From the NCBI RefSeq assembly GCF_008087345.1, contig NZ_VHIB01000018.1, positions 19,220 to 83,219 on the forward strand: a stretch of 64,000 bases of DNA, in the 5' to 3' direction. Made by a program: the position numbers and the translations under genes. Shown piece after piece: positions 44,273 to 52,808 of the stretch (position 1 is its first letter; every line of letters begins with the position of its first letter). The notes below the pieces were generated by a model. It made no database searches, had not been told where the DNA came from, and saw only the letters and a list, made by a program, of their open reading frames with translations. Source of the stretch: Nocardioides caldifontis (GTDB lineage Bacteria; Actinomycetota; Actinomycetes; Propionibacteriales; Nocardioidaceae).

Positions 44273-45457
44273 ATGTCCACCCACACCCACAACGAGGCCA
44301 CGTCCGACTGGGCCGCGGTGATCCACAAGTTCGGTCGGGACAAGGTACTGCCACGCAGCAGTGAACTTGACGCCCACCCTCAGGACATGGAGCTCATCAG
44401 GTCCCTGCTGCTGGAAGTCGGTCGGATCGGGCTGTATGGAACGGTGATCTCGCCGGAGTACGGCGGCACGGGCCCGAGCAGCCTGGCTCTGCATGAGGCG
44501 GTCGACGCCTTCGCCTACCACAACGCCGGCCTCGCCATGTCGACCATGCCGACCTACCTGACCGCCCGGGCGCTGATGTCGTTCGGCACCGATGAGCAGA
44601 AGTCTCGCTGGCTGCCCAAGATCGCGGCTGGAGAGGTCATCACCTCCTGGGCCGTTACCGAGCCGGACACCGGTTCCGACGTCGCCAACATCACCACGAA
44701 GGCGGTCCGTGATGGCGACGGGTGGCGGATCAGTGGCACGAAGATGTTCATCACCAACGCCAGCATCGCCGACGCCGTGCTCCTGCTGTGCCGCACCGGC
44801 GGCCCGGGGGTCAAGGAGACGCTGACGACGTTCGTCATCCCGATGGATGCGCCCGGCATCAGCGTCACCGGCGTGTTGGAGAAGATGGGGTTGCGGTCGT
44901 CTCCGACGTGCGAGCTGCTCTTCGACAACGTCCGGGTCGAGGACACCGACCGGCTCGGCGAGGTCGGTGAGGGCTGGGAGGTCGCGATGGACGTGCTCGA
45001 CTACGAGCGCCTCGCGATCCCCGCCATTACCGCCGGCATGGCGCAGCGGGCACTGGAGCTCTCCTCGGCGTACGCCGACCAGCGCACGGCGTTCGGTGGT
45101 CCGATCGCGGAGCTGGCACCCGTCGGGGAGATGCTGGCCGACATGGGAGCCGCGCTGCTGGAATGTCGCCTCCTGTACCGGCACGCCGCAGCCTTGTCCG
45201 ACGCGGGCAGGCCGTCGATCACCGAAGGCTCGATCGGCAAGCTCGTCGCCGGTCGGTTGGCCAACGAGGTGACCAGCAATGCCGTGCAGATCCACGGCGG
45301 CTACGGATACTGCCGCGAGTACGAGGTCGAACGTCTCTACCGCGACGCCCGCCTGTTCATGATCGGCGGAGGCACTAGCCAGGTCCAGCGCAAGATCGTC
45401 GCGCAGCAACTGCGTCGCTCCCACAAGTGGGGAGCGACGGCAGGCGTGTGGGCGTGA
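44273..45457 (+). CDS. Acyl-CoA dehydrogenase family protein
   Basis: A 394-residue ACAD: SWAVTEPDTGSDVANITTK and TKMFITNASIADAVLLL in the FAD domain, ADQRTAFGGPIAELAPVG and QIHGGYGYCREYEVERLYRDARL later. The catalytic stretch is MIGGGTSQVQRK with Gly in place of the classical Glu, so the base must lie elsewhere, as in isovaleryl-CoA-type members. ATG 44273 follows GAGGAGAC. Last gene of its operon. Confidence 0.92.
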   Translation: MSTHTHNEATSDWAAVIHKFGRDKVLPRSSELDAHPQDMELIRSLLLEVGRIGLYGTVISPEYGGTGPSSLALHEAVDAFAYHNAGLAMSTMPTYLTARALMSFGTDEQKSRWLPKIAAGEVITSWAVTEPDTGSDVANITTKAVRDGDGWRISGTKMFITNASIADAVLLLCRTGGPGVKETLTTFVIPMDAPGISVTGVLEKMGLRSSPTCELLFDNVRVEDTDRLGEVGEGWEVAMDVLDYERLAIPAITAGMAQRALELSSAYADQRTAFGGPIAELAPVGEMLADMGAALLECRLLYRHAAALSDAGRPSITEGSIGKLVAGRLANEVTSNAVQIHGGYGYCREYEVERLYRDARLFMIGGGTSQVQRKIVAQQLRRSHKWGATAGVWA

Positions 45458-45925
45458 CCCGCAGCATCACCTAGACGCTCGGACCTCCGGGCGACGCATG
45501 TCACTGTGCACGGGGCAAGACAAGCTCCGGGCACAGTCGAAAAGTCCGGGCCTAGTGACGCCGCCGAACGTGGTGAGCGCAGCGCGGCGTGATCGTGGCA
45601 CACGCGGCTTGACCGCCTCCCGCCCGTGAGCGAGGGATCGGACGCCGAGACGGAACTGGTCCAGACAAGGGCTCTGGCCAGATCGAGAGGTACCCGGCAC
45701 GAACCGTGGTGGCTCACGGTGGTGGCTCACCTGGCCTCCTGGGCCGACGAGGCACCGGCGTGCGCTTGATCCGCGCTGGATCGGCTGCTGCGCGCACGCG
45801 GCAACCGGCACCAGGCACCGAAACCGCCCGTGGTCTTGGGGGGCCGACAGTTCCCAGTTCCCACCCGACGCCGTGGTCCGGGCCGCGCGTCCTTGCTCGC
45901 TTCTCGGGACCCTTGGGCAAAGCCC
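45458..45925. other. Intergenic stretch without a supported gene
   Basis: No reading frame here resembles a protein. A 12-base direct repeat GTGGTGGCTCAC occurs at 45706-45717 and 45719-45730. The end of the interval leads into the promoter and operator of the ABC transporter operon. It may be the relic of a rearrangement joining two operons. Confidence 0.4.
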
Positions 45926-45954
45926 TTGCGCAATGTGACAAGCGCCACCATACT
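45926..45954 (+). promoter_or_regulatory. Candidate promoter of the ABC transporter operon
   Basis: TTGCGC (45926-45931) and CATACT (45949-45954) with a 17-base spacer. It is followed at once by the dyad at 45956-45985 and by the first gene at 46000, giving a short leader. The match is modest but the position is right. Confidence 0.45.
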
Positions 45955-45955
45955 T

Positions 45956-45985
45956 CTGATCACTGACTACGTAGTCAAAAATCAG
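45956..45985. promoter_or_regulatory. Extended dyad, probable operator of the ABC transporter operon
   Basis: A perfect 14-base palindrome TGACTACGTAGTCA (45964-45977) is flanked symmetrically by CTGAT and ATCAG after three unpaired bases on each side. The whole unit sits between the candidate -10 box and the GAGGAG ribosome binding site, so a bound repressor would block initiation. The binding protein is probably a TetR- or GntR-type regulator; it is not encoded next to the site. Confidence 0.65.
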
Positions 45986-45999
45986 CCGAGGAGTTGATT

Positions 46000-46806
46000 G
46001 TGGACCCGAGTAGCCCAACACTCGAGATCACCGGAGTGACGCTGCATTTCGGAGGATTGACCGTTCTCTCGGATGTGTCGATGGCTGCGGGCGCCGGAGA
46101 GATCACCGCCCTCATCGGGCCCAATGGGGCCGGGAAGAGTTCGCTGGTCAACTGCGTCACCGGCTTCTACCGACCGCAGAAGGGAGCCATCACCCTTTTC
46201 GGCCGCGAGACCACGGGACTGCCCGCACACCGCGTCGCCGGGCTAGGAGTCGCGCGCACTTTCCAGCACATCGAGCTCTTCCAGGGTCTAAGCGTCATCG
46301 ACAACCTCATGCTTGGCAGGCACCGCCATCTCAAGGGTGGCGCGCTGGCCAACGGCGTCTTCTACGGCCGCAGCCGGCGCGAGGAGCTACGCCAGCGTGC
46401 GGCCGTCGAAGACATCGTCGACTTCCTCGACATGCCGCACATCCGCAACACCCCGGTGGGCCTTCTGCCCTACGGCCTGCAGAAACGTGTCGACCTGGGT
46501 CGCGCCCTGGCTCAGGAGCCTCGACTGTTGATCCTCGACGAGCCGATGGCCGGGATGAACGTCGAGGAGAAGGAAGACATGGCACGCTACATCCTCGAGC
46601 TACGCCAGGAATCGGCGATCAGTGTCGTCCTCATCGAGCACGACATGGGCGTGGTGATGGACATCTCGGATCGGGTCTCTGTGCTCGACTTCGGACGGTT
46701 CATCGCTCAAGGACCTCCGGACGAGGTCCGGGCTGATCCTGCCGTGATTGCCGCCTACATCGGTGCGCCCGCTGAGGCTGCTACTGGCGAGGCGGCTGCC
46801 CGATGA
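46000..46806 (+). CDS. ABC transporter ATP-binding protein (LivG type)
   Basis: A 268-residue ATPase of the branched-chain amino acid/amide (HAAT) family. Walker A is GPNGAGKSS (about 42-50), the LivG-specific insertion GVARTFQHIELFQGLSVIDNLM follows, the ABC signature is degenerate (LPYGLQKRVDLGRAL), Walker B is LLILDEPMAGMN and the switch His is in IEHDMGVVM. GTG 46000 has GAGGAG six bases upstream; TTG 45994 is too close. Permease, binding protein and LivF genes follow, with a ligase between. The degenerate signature (usually LSYGxQRxxE) is noteworthy but the Gly-Gln pair remains. Confidence 0.93.
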   Translation: MDPSSPTLEITGVTLHFGGLTVLSDVSMAAGAGEITALIGPNGAGKSSLVNCVTGFYRPQKGAITLFGRETTGLPAHRVAGLGVARTFQHIELFQGLSVIDNLMLGRHRHLKGGALANGVFYGRSRREELRQRAAVEDIVDFLDMPHIRNTPVGLLPYGLQKRVDLGRALAQEPRLLILDEPMAGMNVEEKEDMARYILELRQESAISVVLIEHDMGVVMDISDRVSVLDFGRFIAQGPPDEVRADPAVIAAYIGAPAEAATGEAAAR

Positions 46807-48737
46807 CCGAGACGGTGAGCTACCCCGAGCAGACGATGCCGCAACTGCTCTTGCAGCGTGTCGCCGAAACCCCAGACGTGGTTGCGCTGCGGGTCAAGGA
46901 TCGCGGCGTCTGGAAGCCGATGACCTGGCGCGAGTACGGCCGGCGCATCGAGCACCTGGCTCTCGGCATGCTCGAACTCGGCCTGCAGCCTGGTGAGAAC
47001 GTCGCGATCATCGGCGACAACTGGCCACAGCACCTGATCACCGACCTAGCCGCGCAGTCGCTGCAGGGTGCCGGCGTGGTGCTGTATCCGGAGTCGTCTC
47101 CAGAAGAGGTCGCCTTCATCGTGGGCCACGCCGAATGTCCGGTCGTGGTGGTGCGCGACCAGGAGCAGGCCGACAAGCTGTTCGAGATGCAGCAGGAGTT
47201 GCCGGGACTGCGGCGCATCATCTACTGCGACGGCCGCGGAATGTCGCTCTATGACGCCACGGTGGCGATCTCCTTCGACGAGGTCCTCGCCATGGGCGCT
47301 CGCCGAGCAGAGGCGAACCCGAACGAGTATCGCGAAAGCGTGGATCGGGGCAAGAACTCCGACATCGCGATCCTGATGTACACCTCCGGCACCACGGGAG
47401 AGCCGAAGGGCGCGATGATGACCCATCTCAACGTCATTGCCGGCGTCAAGAACTTCTTCCTCGCCGAGCCCATGAAGCCCGAATACGAACGGCTGGTGTT
47501 CCTGCCGCTGGCGTGGGCCGGCGAGCGTTACTTCTCCACCGCGGGCCACATCATGGAGGGGTACCGGCTGAACTTCGCCGAAGGACCCGAGACGCTGCGC
47601 AACGACATCCGCGAGATCGGCCCCCATCAGCTGCTCGGTTCGCCGCGCATGTGGGAGGACTACCTCTCCTGGATCGAGGTCCGGATCAGCGAGGCCACCC
47701 GGCTGAAGCGGGCTATATACCACTGGGGGATGAACGTGGGGCACCGACGCGCCGAACGCAGCTACCACGGCCAGAAGGCGGGCTGGCGGACTCGCGTCGA
47801 AGTAGCGGTAGCGGAGTTCTTGGTGTTCCGTCCGCTGCGCGACCATCTCGGTCTGCTCCGCGCCGAGCGGATCTACTCGGGCGGAGCCGCGCTCGGCATC
47901 GATGTCATGAAGTACTTCCATGCCCTCGGCATCCCGTTGAAGCAGGTCTACGGCCAGACGGAGGTCGGCATCACCACAACGCACTGGGACAAGATGAAGC
48001 CCGAGACGATGGGCCGCCCGGTTCCCGGCGTCGAGATCGTCATCACCGAGAATCGTGAGATCGCCCACCGCTCGGCGAGCGTCTTCAAGGGCTACTACAA
48101 GAACGAGGCGGCCACCAAGGAGGCCTTCATCGGCGATGTGCTGCGCTCGGGCGACGAGGGCTACCTCGACGACGACGGCCACCTGGTCGTCGTCGACCGC
48201 TCCAAGAACGTGGCCACGCTGACGTCGGGAGAGCGTTTCAGTCCCACCTTCATCGAGAACAAGATGAAATTCTCCTCCTACGTGCGCGAAGCGGTCTGCT
48301 TCGGGGACGGGCGTGACCACCCCGTGCTGTTGGTCAACATCGACGGGGAGGTGGTCGGCAAATGGGCCGAGCATCAACGGATCCCCTACACGACCTACAC
48401 CGACCTGTCCCAGCGCCCGGAGGTCATCGACCTGATCCGGGAGGAGACCGCGAGGGTGAACTCGGAGATGCCCGCCTTCATGAGGGTCCCCCGACTGGCC
48501 ATTCTCCACAAGGAGCTTGATGCCGACGACGCGGAGATGACCCGGACGCGGAAGGTGCGTCGCGCCCAGGTGGAACAGAACTATGCCTTCATCATCGATG
48601 GTCTCTATTCCGAGCGCACTGAAGTGGACGTCGACGCCGAGGTCACCTACCGCGACGGCCGCAAAGCTCACATCCACACTCAGCTCACGCTGGTCGACGT
48701 CCCGGTCGACGCCGCGCAGGAGGTGCGGGTCTCATGA
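46803..48737 (+). CDS. Long-chain-type acyl-CoA synthetase (FadD15/FAA-like)
   Basis: A 644-residue AMP-forming ligase with the build of long-chain acyl-CoA synthetases: ATP loop LMYTSGTTGEPKGAMMTH (about 193-210), LPLAWAGERYFSTAGHIMEG, the L-motif linker YGQTEVGITTTHW, A7 RSGDEGYLDDDGHLVVVDRSKNV and the FSPTFIENKMKFSSYVREAV region. It lies between the LivG and LivH genes with overlaps on both sides, so the acid imported by the transporter is probably activated at once. Such ligase insertions in Liv operons occur in clusters for aromatic or alicyclic acids. Confidence 0.92.
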   Translation: MTETVSYPEQTMPQLLLQRVAETPDVVALRVKDRGVWKPMTWREYGRRIEHLALGMLELGLQPGENVAIIGDNWPQHLITDLAAQSLQGAGVVLYPESSPEEVAFIVGHAECPVVVVRDQEQADKLFEMQQELPGLRRIIYCDGRGMSLYDATVAISFDEVLAMGARRAEANPNEYRESVDRGKNSDIAILMYTSGTTGEPKGAMMTHLNVIAGVKNFFLAEPMKPEYERLVFLPLAWAGERYFSTAGHIMEGYRLNFAEGPETLRNDIREIGPHQLLGSPRMWEDYLSWIEVRISEATRLKRAIYHWGMNVGHRRAERSYHGQKAGWRTRVEVAVAEFLVFRPLRDHLGLLRAERIYSGGAALGIDVMKYFHALGIPLKQVYGQTEVGITTTHWDKMKPETMGRPVPGVEIVITENREIAHRSASVFKGYYKNEAATKEAFIGDVLRSGDEGYLDDDGHLVVVDRSKNVATLTSGERFSPTFIENKMKFSSYVREAVCFGDGRDHPVLLVNIDGEVVGKWAEHQRIPYTTYTDLSQRPEVIDLIREETARVNSEMPAFMRVPRLAILHKELDADDAEMTRTRKVRRAQVEQNYAFIIDGLYSERTEVDVDAEVTYRDGRKAHIHTQLTLVDVPVDAAQEVRVS

Positions 48738-49618
48738 GCGAGCTCATGCAGTTGACGGTCTCGGGTGTGTTCACCGGCATGCTCTACGCGCTGCTCGCGT
48801 TGGGGTTCGTCGTCGTCGTCAAGGGCAGCGGGGTCATCAACTTCTCCCAGGGGGAAGTGGTCGTCCTGGGGGCGTTCGTGATGTCGTGGCTGCTCACCGA
48901 TGTCGGGATGCCGTTCTGGCTGGGGATTCCCACAACGGTGGTGGTGATGATGCTGGTGGGCGCAGGCATCGAGCGGTTCGCGTTGCGACCACTGCAGAAC
49001 GAGTCCATGCTCGCCCTGGTGATGGCCACCATCGCCCTCGGGTCCGTCATCCGCGGGTTGGTGCCGATGATCTGGGGCGACGGTCTCCGCTCGATCCCGA
49101 GCCTGATCGACCAGCGGCGCTACGAGTGGTTGGGCATCGCCATCCCCACGATCACGTTCTGGTCCGCGATCATGGTGCTGATCCTCCTCGGCGCCTTCGG
49201 GTTCTTCTTCTCCCGCAGCCGTCTCGGGCTCGCGATGCAAGCGGTTTCCGACGACCGGGTCGCCGCCCAGTCGCTCGGCATCAACATCCGCCTCGTCAAC
49301 GCCGTGTCGTGGGCGATGGCCGGCGGGATCGCGGCCCTCGCCGGCTTCGTATGGGGCTCGCTGCTGGGCGTGGACCATCGACTGGTCGTGCTCGGCGCGC
49401 TGATCTTCCCCGTGGTCATCCTCGGAGGTCTGGAGTCGATCGTCGGCGCTGTCATCGGCGGGATCGCTGTCGGCCTGGTCGAAAGCTTGTCCGCGGGCTA
49501 CCTCAATGACGACCTGGGTGCTGGTTTCAGCACCGTCGCTCCGCTGATCATGTTGCTTCTCGTGCTGTTCGTTCGTCCCTACGGCCTCTTTGGCAGGCCC
49601 GAGATCGAGAGGGTTTGA
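48734..49618 (+). CDS. ABC transporter permease (LivH type)
   Basis: A 294-residue inner-membrane protein with eight or so hydrophobic helices. VSGVFTGMLYALLALGFVVVVKGSGVINFSQGEVVVLGAF is the LivH N-terminal signature (G..Y.LlalGl.li.g..g.iNfAqGe), and LGIAIPTITFWSAIM, RSRLGLAMQAVSDDRVAAQSLGINI and VILGGLESIVGAVIGGIAVGLVE are the later conserved loops, including the EAA-like region. ATG 48734 overlaps the ligase stop. Forms the translocation pore with the LivM product. Confidence 0.93.
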   Translation: MSELMQLTVSGVFTGMLYALLALGFVVVVKGSGVINFSQGEVVVLGAFVMSWLLTDVGMPFWLGIPTTVVVMMLVGAGIERFALRPLQNESMLALVMATIALGSVIRGLVPMIWGDGLRSIPSLIDQRRYEWLGIAIPTITFWSAIMVLILLGAFGFFFSRSRLGLAMQAVSDDRVAAQSLGINIRLVNAVSWAMAGGIAALAGFVWGSLLGVDHRLVVLGALIFPVVILGGLESIVGAVIGGIAVGLVESLSAGYLNDDLGAGFSTVAPLIMLLLVLFVRPYGLFGRPEIERV

Positions 49619-49621
49619 CAA

Positions 49622-50680
49622 ATGGCACTCATCGCAATGGAAACCGGCCGGTTCCACGAGAAGTACTCCGAGGAGATCGCGGTCTATGGAACGCCGTACC
49701 GCAAGATCTGGATCTTGGCGGTCCTGGTCGTCACGTTCGTCGTGATCCCGTTGGTGGCGTCGCCATACTGGCTTGTCGTCTTGACCCTCGTCGGGATCGC
49801 TGCTGTGGGAGCTACCGGCCTCAACGTCCTCGTCGGCTACGCGGGCCAGATCTCACTGGGCCACGCCGCCTTCGCCGCTATCGGCGCCTACACCAGCGGG
49901 CTGCTCGTCTCCCGCGCCGAGGCGCCGTTCTGGGTCGCCGTTCCGGTGGCGATGGTGGCCGCCGGCGTGTTCTCGCTGATCTTCGGGCTCGCCTCGCTTC
50001 GGGTGAAAGGGCTCTACCTGGCCATCGCGACGCTGGCGGCCCAATACATCGTGCAGTGGATCCTCACGTCCTGGACCTGGATCACCGGAGGCTTCCAGGG
50101 CATCGTGATCTTCGAGCCGATCCAGATCGGGCCCTTCGACACCACGACGCCGATGGGCAAGTACCTGATGGTCTTCATCTCGCTGGCCCTGGTGGTCGTG
50201 TTTGTGGAGAACCTGATGCGATCGCGTTCCGGGCGGGCGATGATCGCAGTCCGCGACCAGGACATCGCGGCCGCCGGCTCCGCGGTCTCACCGCTGCACT
50301 ACAAGTTGCTGGCTTTCTTCATCTCCTCGGCGATCGCCGGACTGTCCGGGGTGCTGTACGGCTACAACGCAGGCCTGGTCTCCACCGAGGTCTTCACCCT
50401 CGCGCTCTCCGTGCAATACCTGGCGATGATCCTCGTGGGAGGCCTCGGCTCGATCCCCGGCTCGATCCTCGGCGCCGGCTTCATCACCATGTTGCCGCTC
50501 TGGCTGCGTGACCTGTTGCCCGCAGTGGGGATCGAGCTCTCGGCGAGCGTGGAGGTGCACCTCCTCACCCTGCTCTTCGGTGTCGCCATCCTGCTCTTCC
50601 TCGTCCTCGAGCCGCGTGGGCTCTACGGGCTGTTCCGGAATATCAAGGACTACTTCCGGATGTGGCCGTTCTCCTACTGA
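49622..50680 (+). CDS. ABC transporter permease (LivM type)
   Basis: A 352-residue membrane protein. TGLNVLVGYAGQISLGHAAFAAIGAYTSGLL is the LivM signature (GlNl..GyaGqiSlGhaaF.giGAYt), and RSGRAMIAVRDQDIAAAGSAVSPLHYKLLAFFISSAIAGLSG plus LVGGLGSIPGSILGAGFITMLP are the later conserved loops. It has a hydrophilic N-terminal segment of about 30 residues before the first helix. ATG 49622 is 3 bases after the LivH stop. Confidence 0.93.
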   Translation: MALIAMETGRFHEKYSEEIAVYGTPYRKIWILAVLVVTFVVIPLVASPYWLVVLTLVGIAAVGATGLNVLVGYAGQISLGHAAFAAIGAYTSGLLVSRAEAPFWVAVPVAMVAAGVFSLIFGLASLRVKGLYLAIATLAAQYIVQWILTSWTWITGGFQGIVIFEPIQIGPFDTTTPMGKYLMVFISLALVVVFVENLMRSRSGRAMIAVRDQDIAAAGSAVSPLHYKLLAFFISSAIAGLSGVLYGYNAGLVSTEVFTLALSVQYLAMILVGGLGSIPGSILGAGFITMLPLWLRDLLPAVGIELSASVEVHLLTLLFGVAILLFLVLEPRGLYGLFRNIKDYFRMWPFSY

Positions 50681-50738
50681 TGGGAGGCACGCGAACCGGA
50701 CTCTCGGAGTTTCGATCCAACCGATGATTGGAGAAGTT

Positions 50739-51986
50739 GTGAAGCGGAAAACTGCGAAGGGTGTTTCGCTCGCGCTCGGGCTCGCTCTGTTCGCCACCGC
50801 CTGCGGTGGGGACGACGGCGGGGACGGGAGCGAGGGAGCCTCGGGTGAAGACATCGTCATCGGTGTCGCCGGGGCTCGGGTCGGCGCGATCGCCAACGTG
50901 GGTGAGGGTGTCGGCGAGGCCGTCACTGACTGGTTCGAGATGGTCAACGCCAACGGCGGCATCAACGGCCGGAAGGTGAAGATTGAGGAGATCGAGACCA
51001 AGTACGAGGTGCCGCCGGCACTCGAGGCGTTCGCCCGGTTCCAGCAGTCCAACGCGGTGCTGGTCGCCGTCGAGGGCACGGCGACGAGCGACGCCCTGAC
51101 GCCGGTGTCAGAACAGTCCAAGATCCCGATCATGTTCCCCGGCCAGGGAAACCTCGAGACGGTCGACGGTGAGGCGTTCCCCTACGCCTTCCCCGCGGGT
51201 CCGCTCTACGCACACCAGGCGACGGCGATGGTTCAGCAACAGGTCGAGGAACTGGGCACCGACATCAGTATCGGGTGCGTCGCGTGGGAGCCGCCGCCGG
51301 GCCGGGAGTACTGCGCCGGGGTCAAGGATGCTACCGACGACCTCGGCGCCGAGTTCGCCGGCGAGGTGGTCATCCCCGCAGCCGCCGCCGACCTCGACGC
51401 CCAGGTGCGCGACACCGTCGCTCTCGACGCCGACGTCGTGCTCCACGCCGCCATCTTCGGCCAGGCGGTGCTGTTGCTCAAGGGCCTCTGCGACCAGGCT
51501 CCGGACCTGCCGGTCGGCGCTTGGCACTGGGCCATCACGCAGAACGAGATCAAGGGCGCAGGCGCGGAGTGCATGGAGGGCAAGTTCGGCACGTCCATGT
51601 CCACGCTCCCGTCCGACGACCCGGAAGCCGTGCAGATGCTGCGCGACTACTGGGAGGAGAGCGGCACCGACCCCAACCCCGTGCTCGACGAGAACTCCTT
51701 GTACGGCAACGGCCTCTACATCGCCGTGGTGATAGAGGAGGCGATCCGTCAGGCTCTCGAGATCGTCGGTGACGACGGTGAGGTCACCGGCGAGGTGATG
51801 AAGCAGGCGTTGGAGTCCATCGAGGATTACGAGGGATACGGCGTCACGTGCCCGATCACGATCACCGAGAAGGACCACTCTGGCAATCGAGCACTGAACA
51901 TCTATCAGATCCGTGACGGTGGTTGGGACCGGATCGGCGAGTGCGTCACCGGCCCCCCCGTGACCGACGAGCCCGACGTCAGCTGA
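50739..51986 (+). CDS. ABC transporter substrate-binding lipoprotein (LivK type)
   Basis: A 415-residue periplasmic-type binding protein (type 1 fold). The signal peptide is KRK followed by a hydrophobic stretch and a lipobox-like FATAC (Cys 22), then a Gly/Asp/Glu-rich linker. The mature part opens EDIVIGVAGARVGAIANVGEGV and INGRKVKIEEIETKYEV as in Liv proteins, with SDALTPVSEQSKIPIMFPG for the first lobe interface and a lobe 2 with several cysteines that could form disulfides. GTG 50739 is placed after TGGAGAAG; ATG 50724 is an alternative. Ligand unknown; surrounding genes argue for a carboxylic acid rather than an amino acid. Confidence 0.9.
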   Translation: MKRKTAKGVSLALGLALFATACGGDDGGDGSEGASGEDIVIGVAGARVGAIANVGEGVGEAVTDWFEMVNANGGINGRKVKIEEIETKYEVPPALEAFARFQQSNAVLVAVEGTATSDALTPVSEQSKIPIMFPGQGNLETVDGEAFPYAFPAGPLYAHQATAMVQQQVEELGTDISIGCVAWEPPPGREYCAGVKDATDDLGAEFAGEVVIPAAAADLDAQVRDTVALDADVVLHAAIFGQAVLLLKGLCDQAPDLPVGAWHWAITQNEIKGAGAECMEGKFGTSMSTLPSDDPEAVQMLRDYWEESGTDPNPVLDENSLYGNGLYIAVVIEEAIRQALEIVGDDGEVTGEVMKQALESIEDYEGYGVTCPITITEKDHSGNRALNIYQIRDGGWDRIGECVTGPPVTDEPDVS

Positions 51987-52013
51987 CGTAACGCGAGCAT
52001 AGGAGGCCTGAGG

Positions 52014-52808
52014 ATGCTGAAGTTGGATGGCGTCGAAGTCGTCTACAACCGTGTAGCCCTCGTACTGAAGGGGGTGTCCCTCACCGTCCCGGCGGGTCAG
52101 ATCGTGACGTTGCTGGGCAACAACGGCGCGGGAAAGACGACGACGCTGCGGGCGATCTCGGGCCTCCTTGCTCACGAACGCGGCGAGGTGGTCCGCGGCC
52201 GGATCACCTGGGAGGACAACTCCCTACGGGAGCGTTCGCCCGACTACATCGTGCGCCAAGGCATTGTGCAGGTGCTCGAGGGACGTCGTGTCTTCGAGCA
52301 TCTCAGTGTCGAGGCGAACCTCCTCTCGGGGGGGTACACGGCGGGTTCTATGCGCAGCAGCCGGAACGAGCTGGAGATGATCTACAGCTACTTCCCTCGG
52401 CTGTTCGACCGCCGCAGCCAGCGGGCGGGGTTCCTGTCCGGGGGTGAGCAGCAGATGCTCGCCATCGGCCGTGCGCTGATGGCGCATCCGCGAGTCATGT
52501 TGCTCGATGAGCCCAGTCTCGGCCTCGCGCCGGTGCTGGTGGCGGAGATCTTCGAGATCGTGGAACGGCTCAACCGGGAAGAAGGTGTGACCGTCGTCCT
52601 CGTCGAGCAGAACGCCGAGGCCGCCCTGCAGATCGCACACCACGGCTATGTGCTCGAAGACGGTCGCATCGTGCTCGAAGGCCCTGCGGACAAACTGCGG
52701 GAGAACCAGGACGTAGCGGAGTTCTACCTCGGCCTCAGCGGCGTCGGCGAACGCAAGAGCTACCGAGACGTGAAGACATATCGACGCCGGAAAAGGTGGC
52801 TGGGATGA
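52014..52808 (+). CDS. ABC transporter ATP-binding protein (LivF type)
   Basis: A 264-residue ATPase. Walker A GNNGAGKTTTLRAI (about 38-51), Q-loop region IVRQGIVQVLEGRRVFEHLSVEANL, signature LSGGEQQMLAIGRALM (about 142-157), Walker B VMLLDEPSLGLAP and switch VLVEQNAEAAL are all intact. The C-terminus carries about 25 extra residues rich in Arg/Lys beyond the usual LivF end. It completes the five-part transporter. ATG 52014 follows AGGAGGCCTGAGG. Confidence 0.94.
   Translation: MLKLDGVEVVYNRVALVLKGVSLTVPAGQIVTLLGNNGAGKTTTLRAISGLLAHERGEVVRGRITWEDNSLRERSPDYIVRQGIVQVLEGRRVFEHLSVEANLLSGGYTAGSMRSSRNELEMIYSYFPRLFDRRSQRAGFLSGGEQQMLAIGRALMAHPRVMLLDEPSLGLAPVLVAEIFEIVERLNREEGVTVVLVEQNAEAALQIAHHGYVLEDGRIVLEGPADKLRENQDVAEFYLGLSGVGERKSYRDVKTYRRRKRWLG

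Noticed and set aside
45467..46021. 185-codon minus-strand frame over the promoter region before the ABC operon
   Set aside because: No recognisable domain, crosses the candidate promoter and dyad, and lacks a ribosome binding site.
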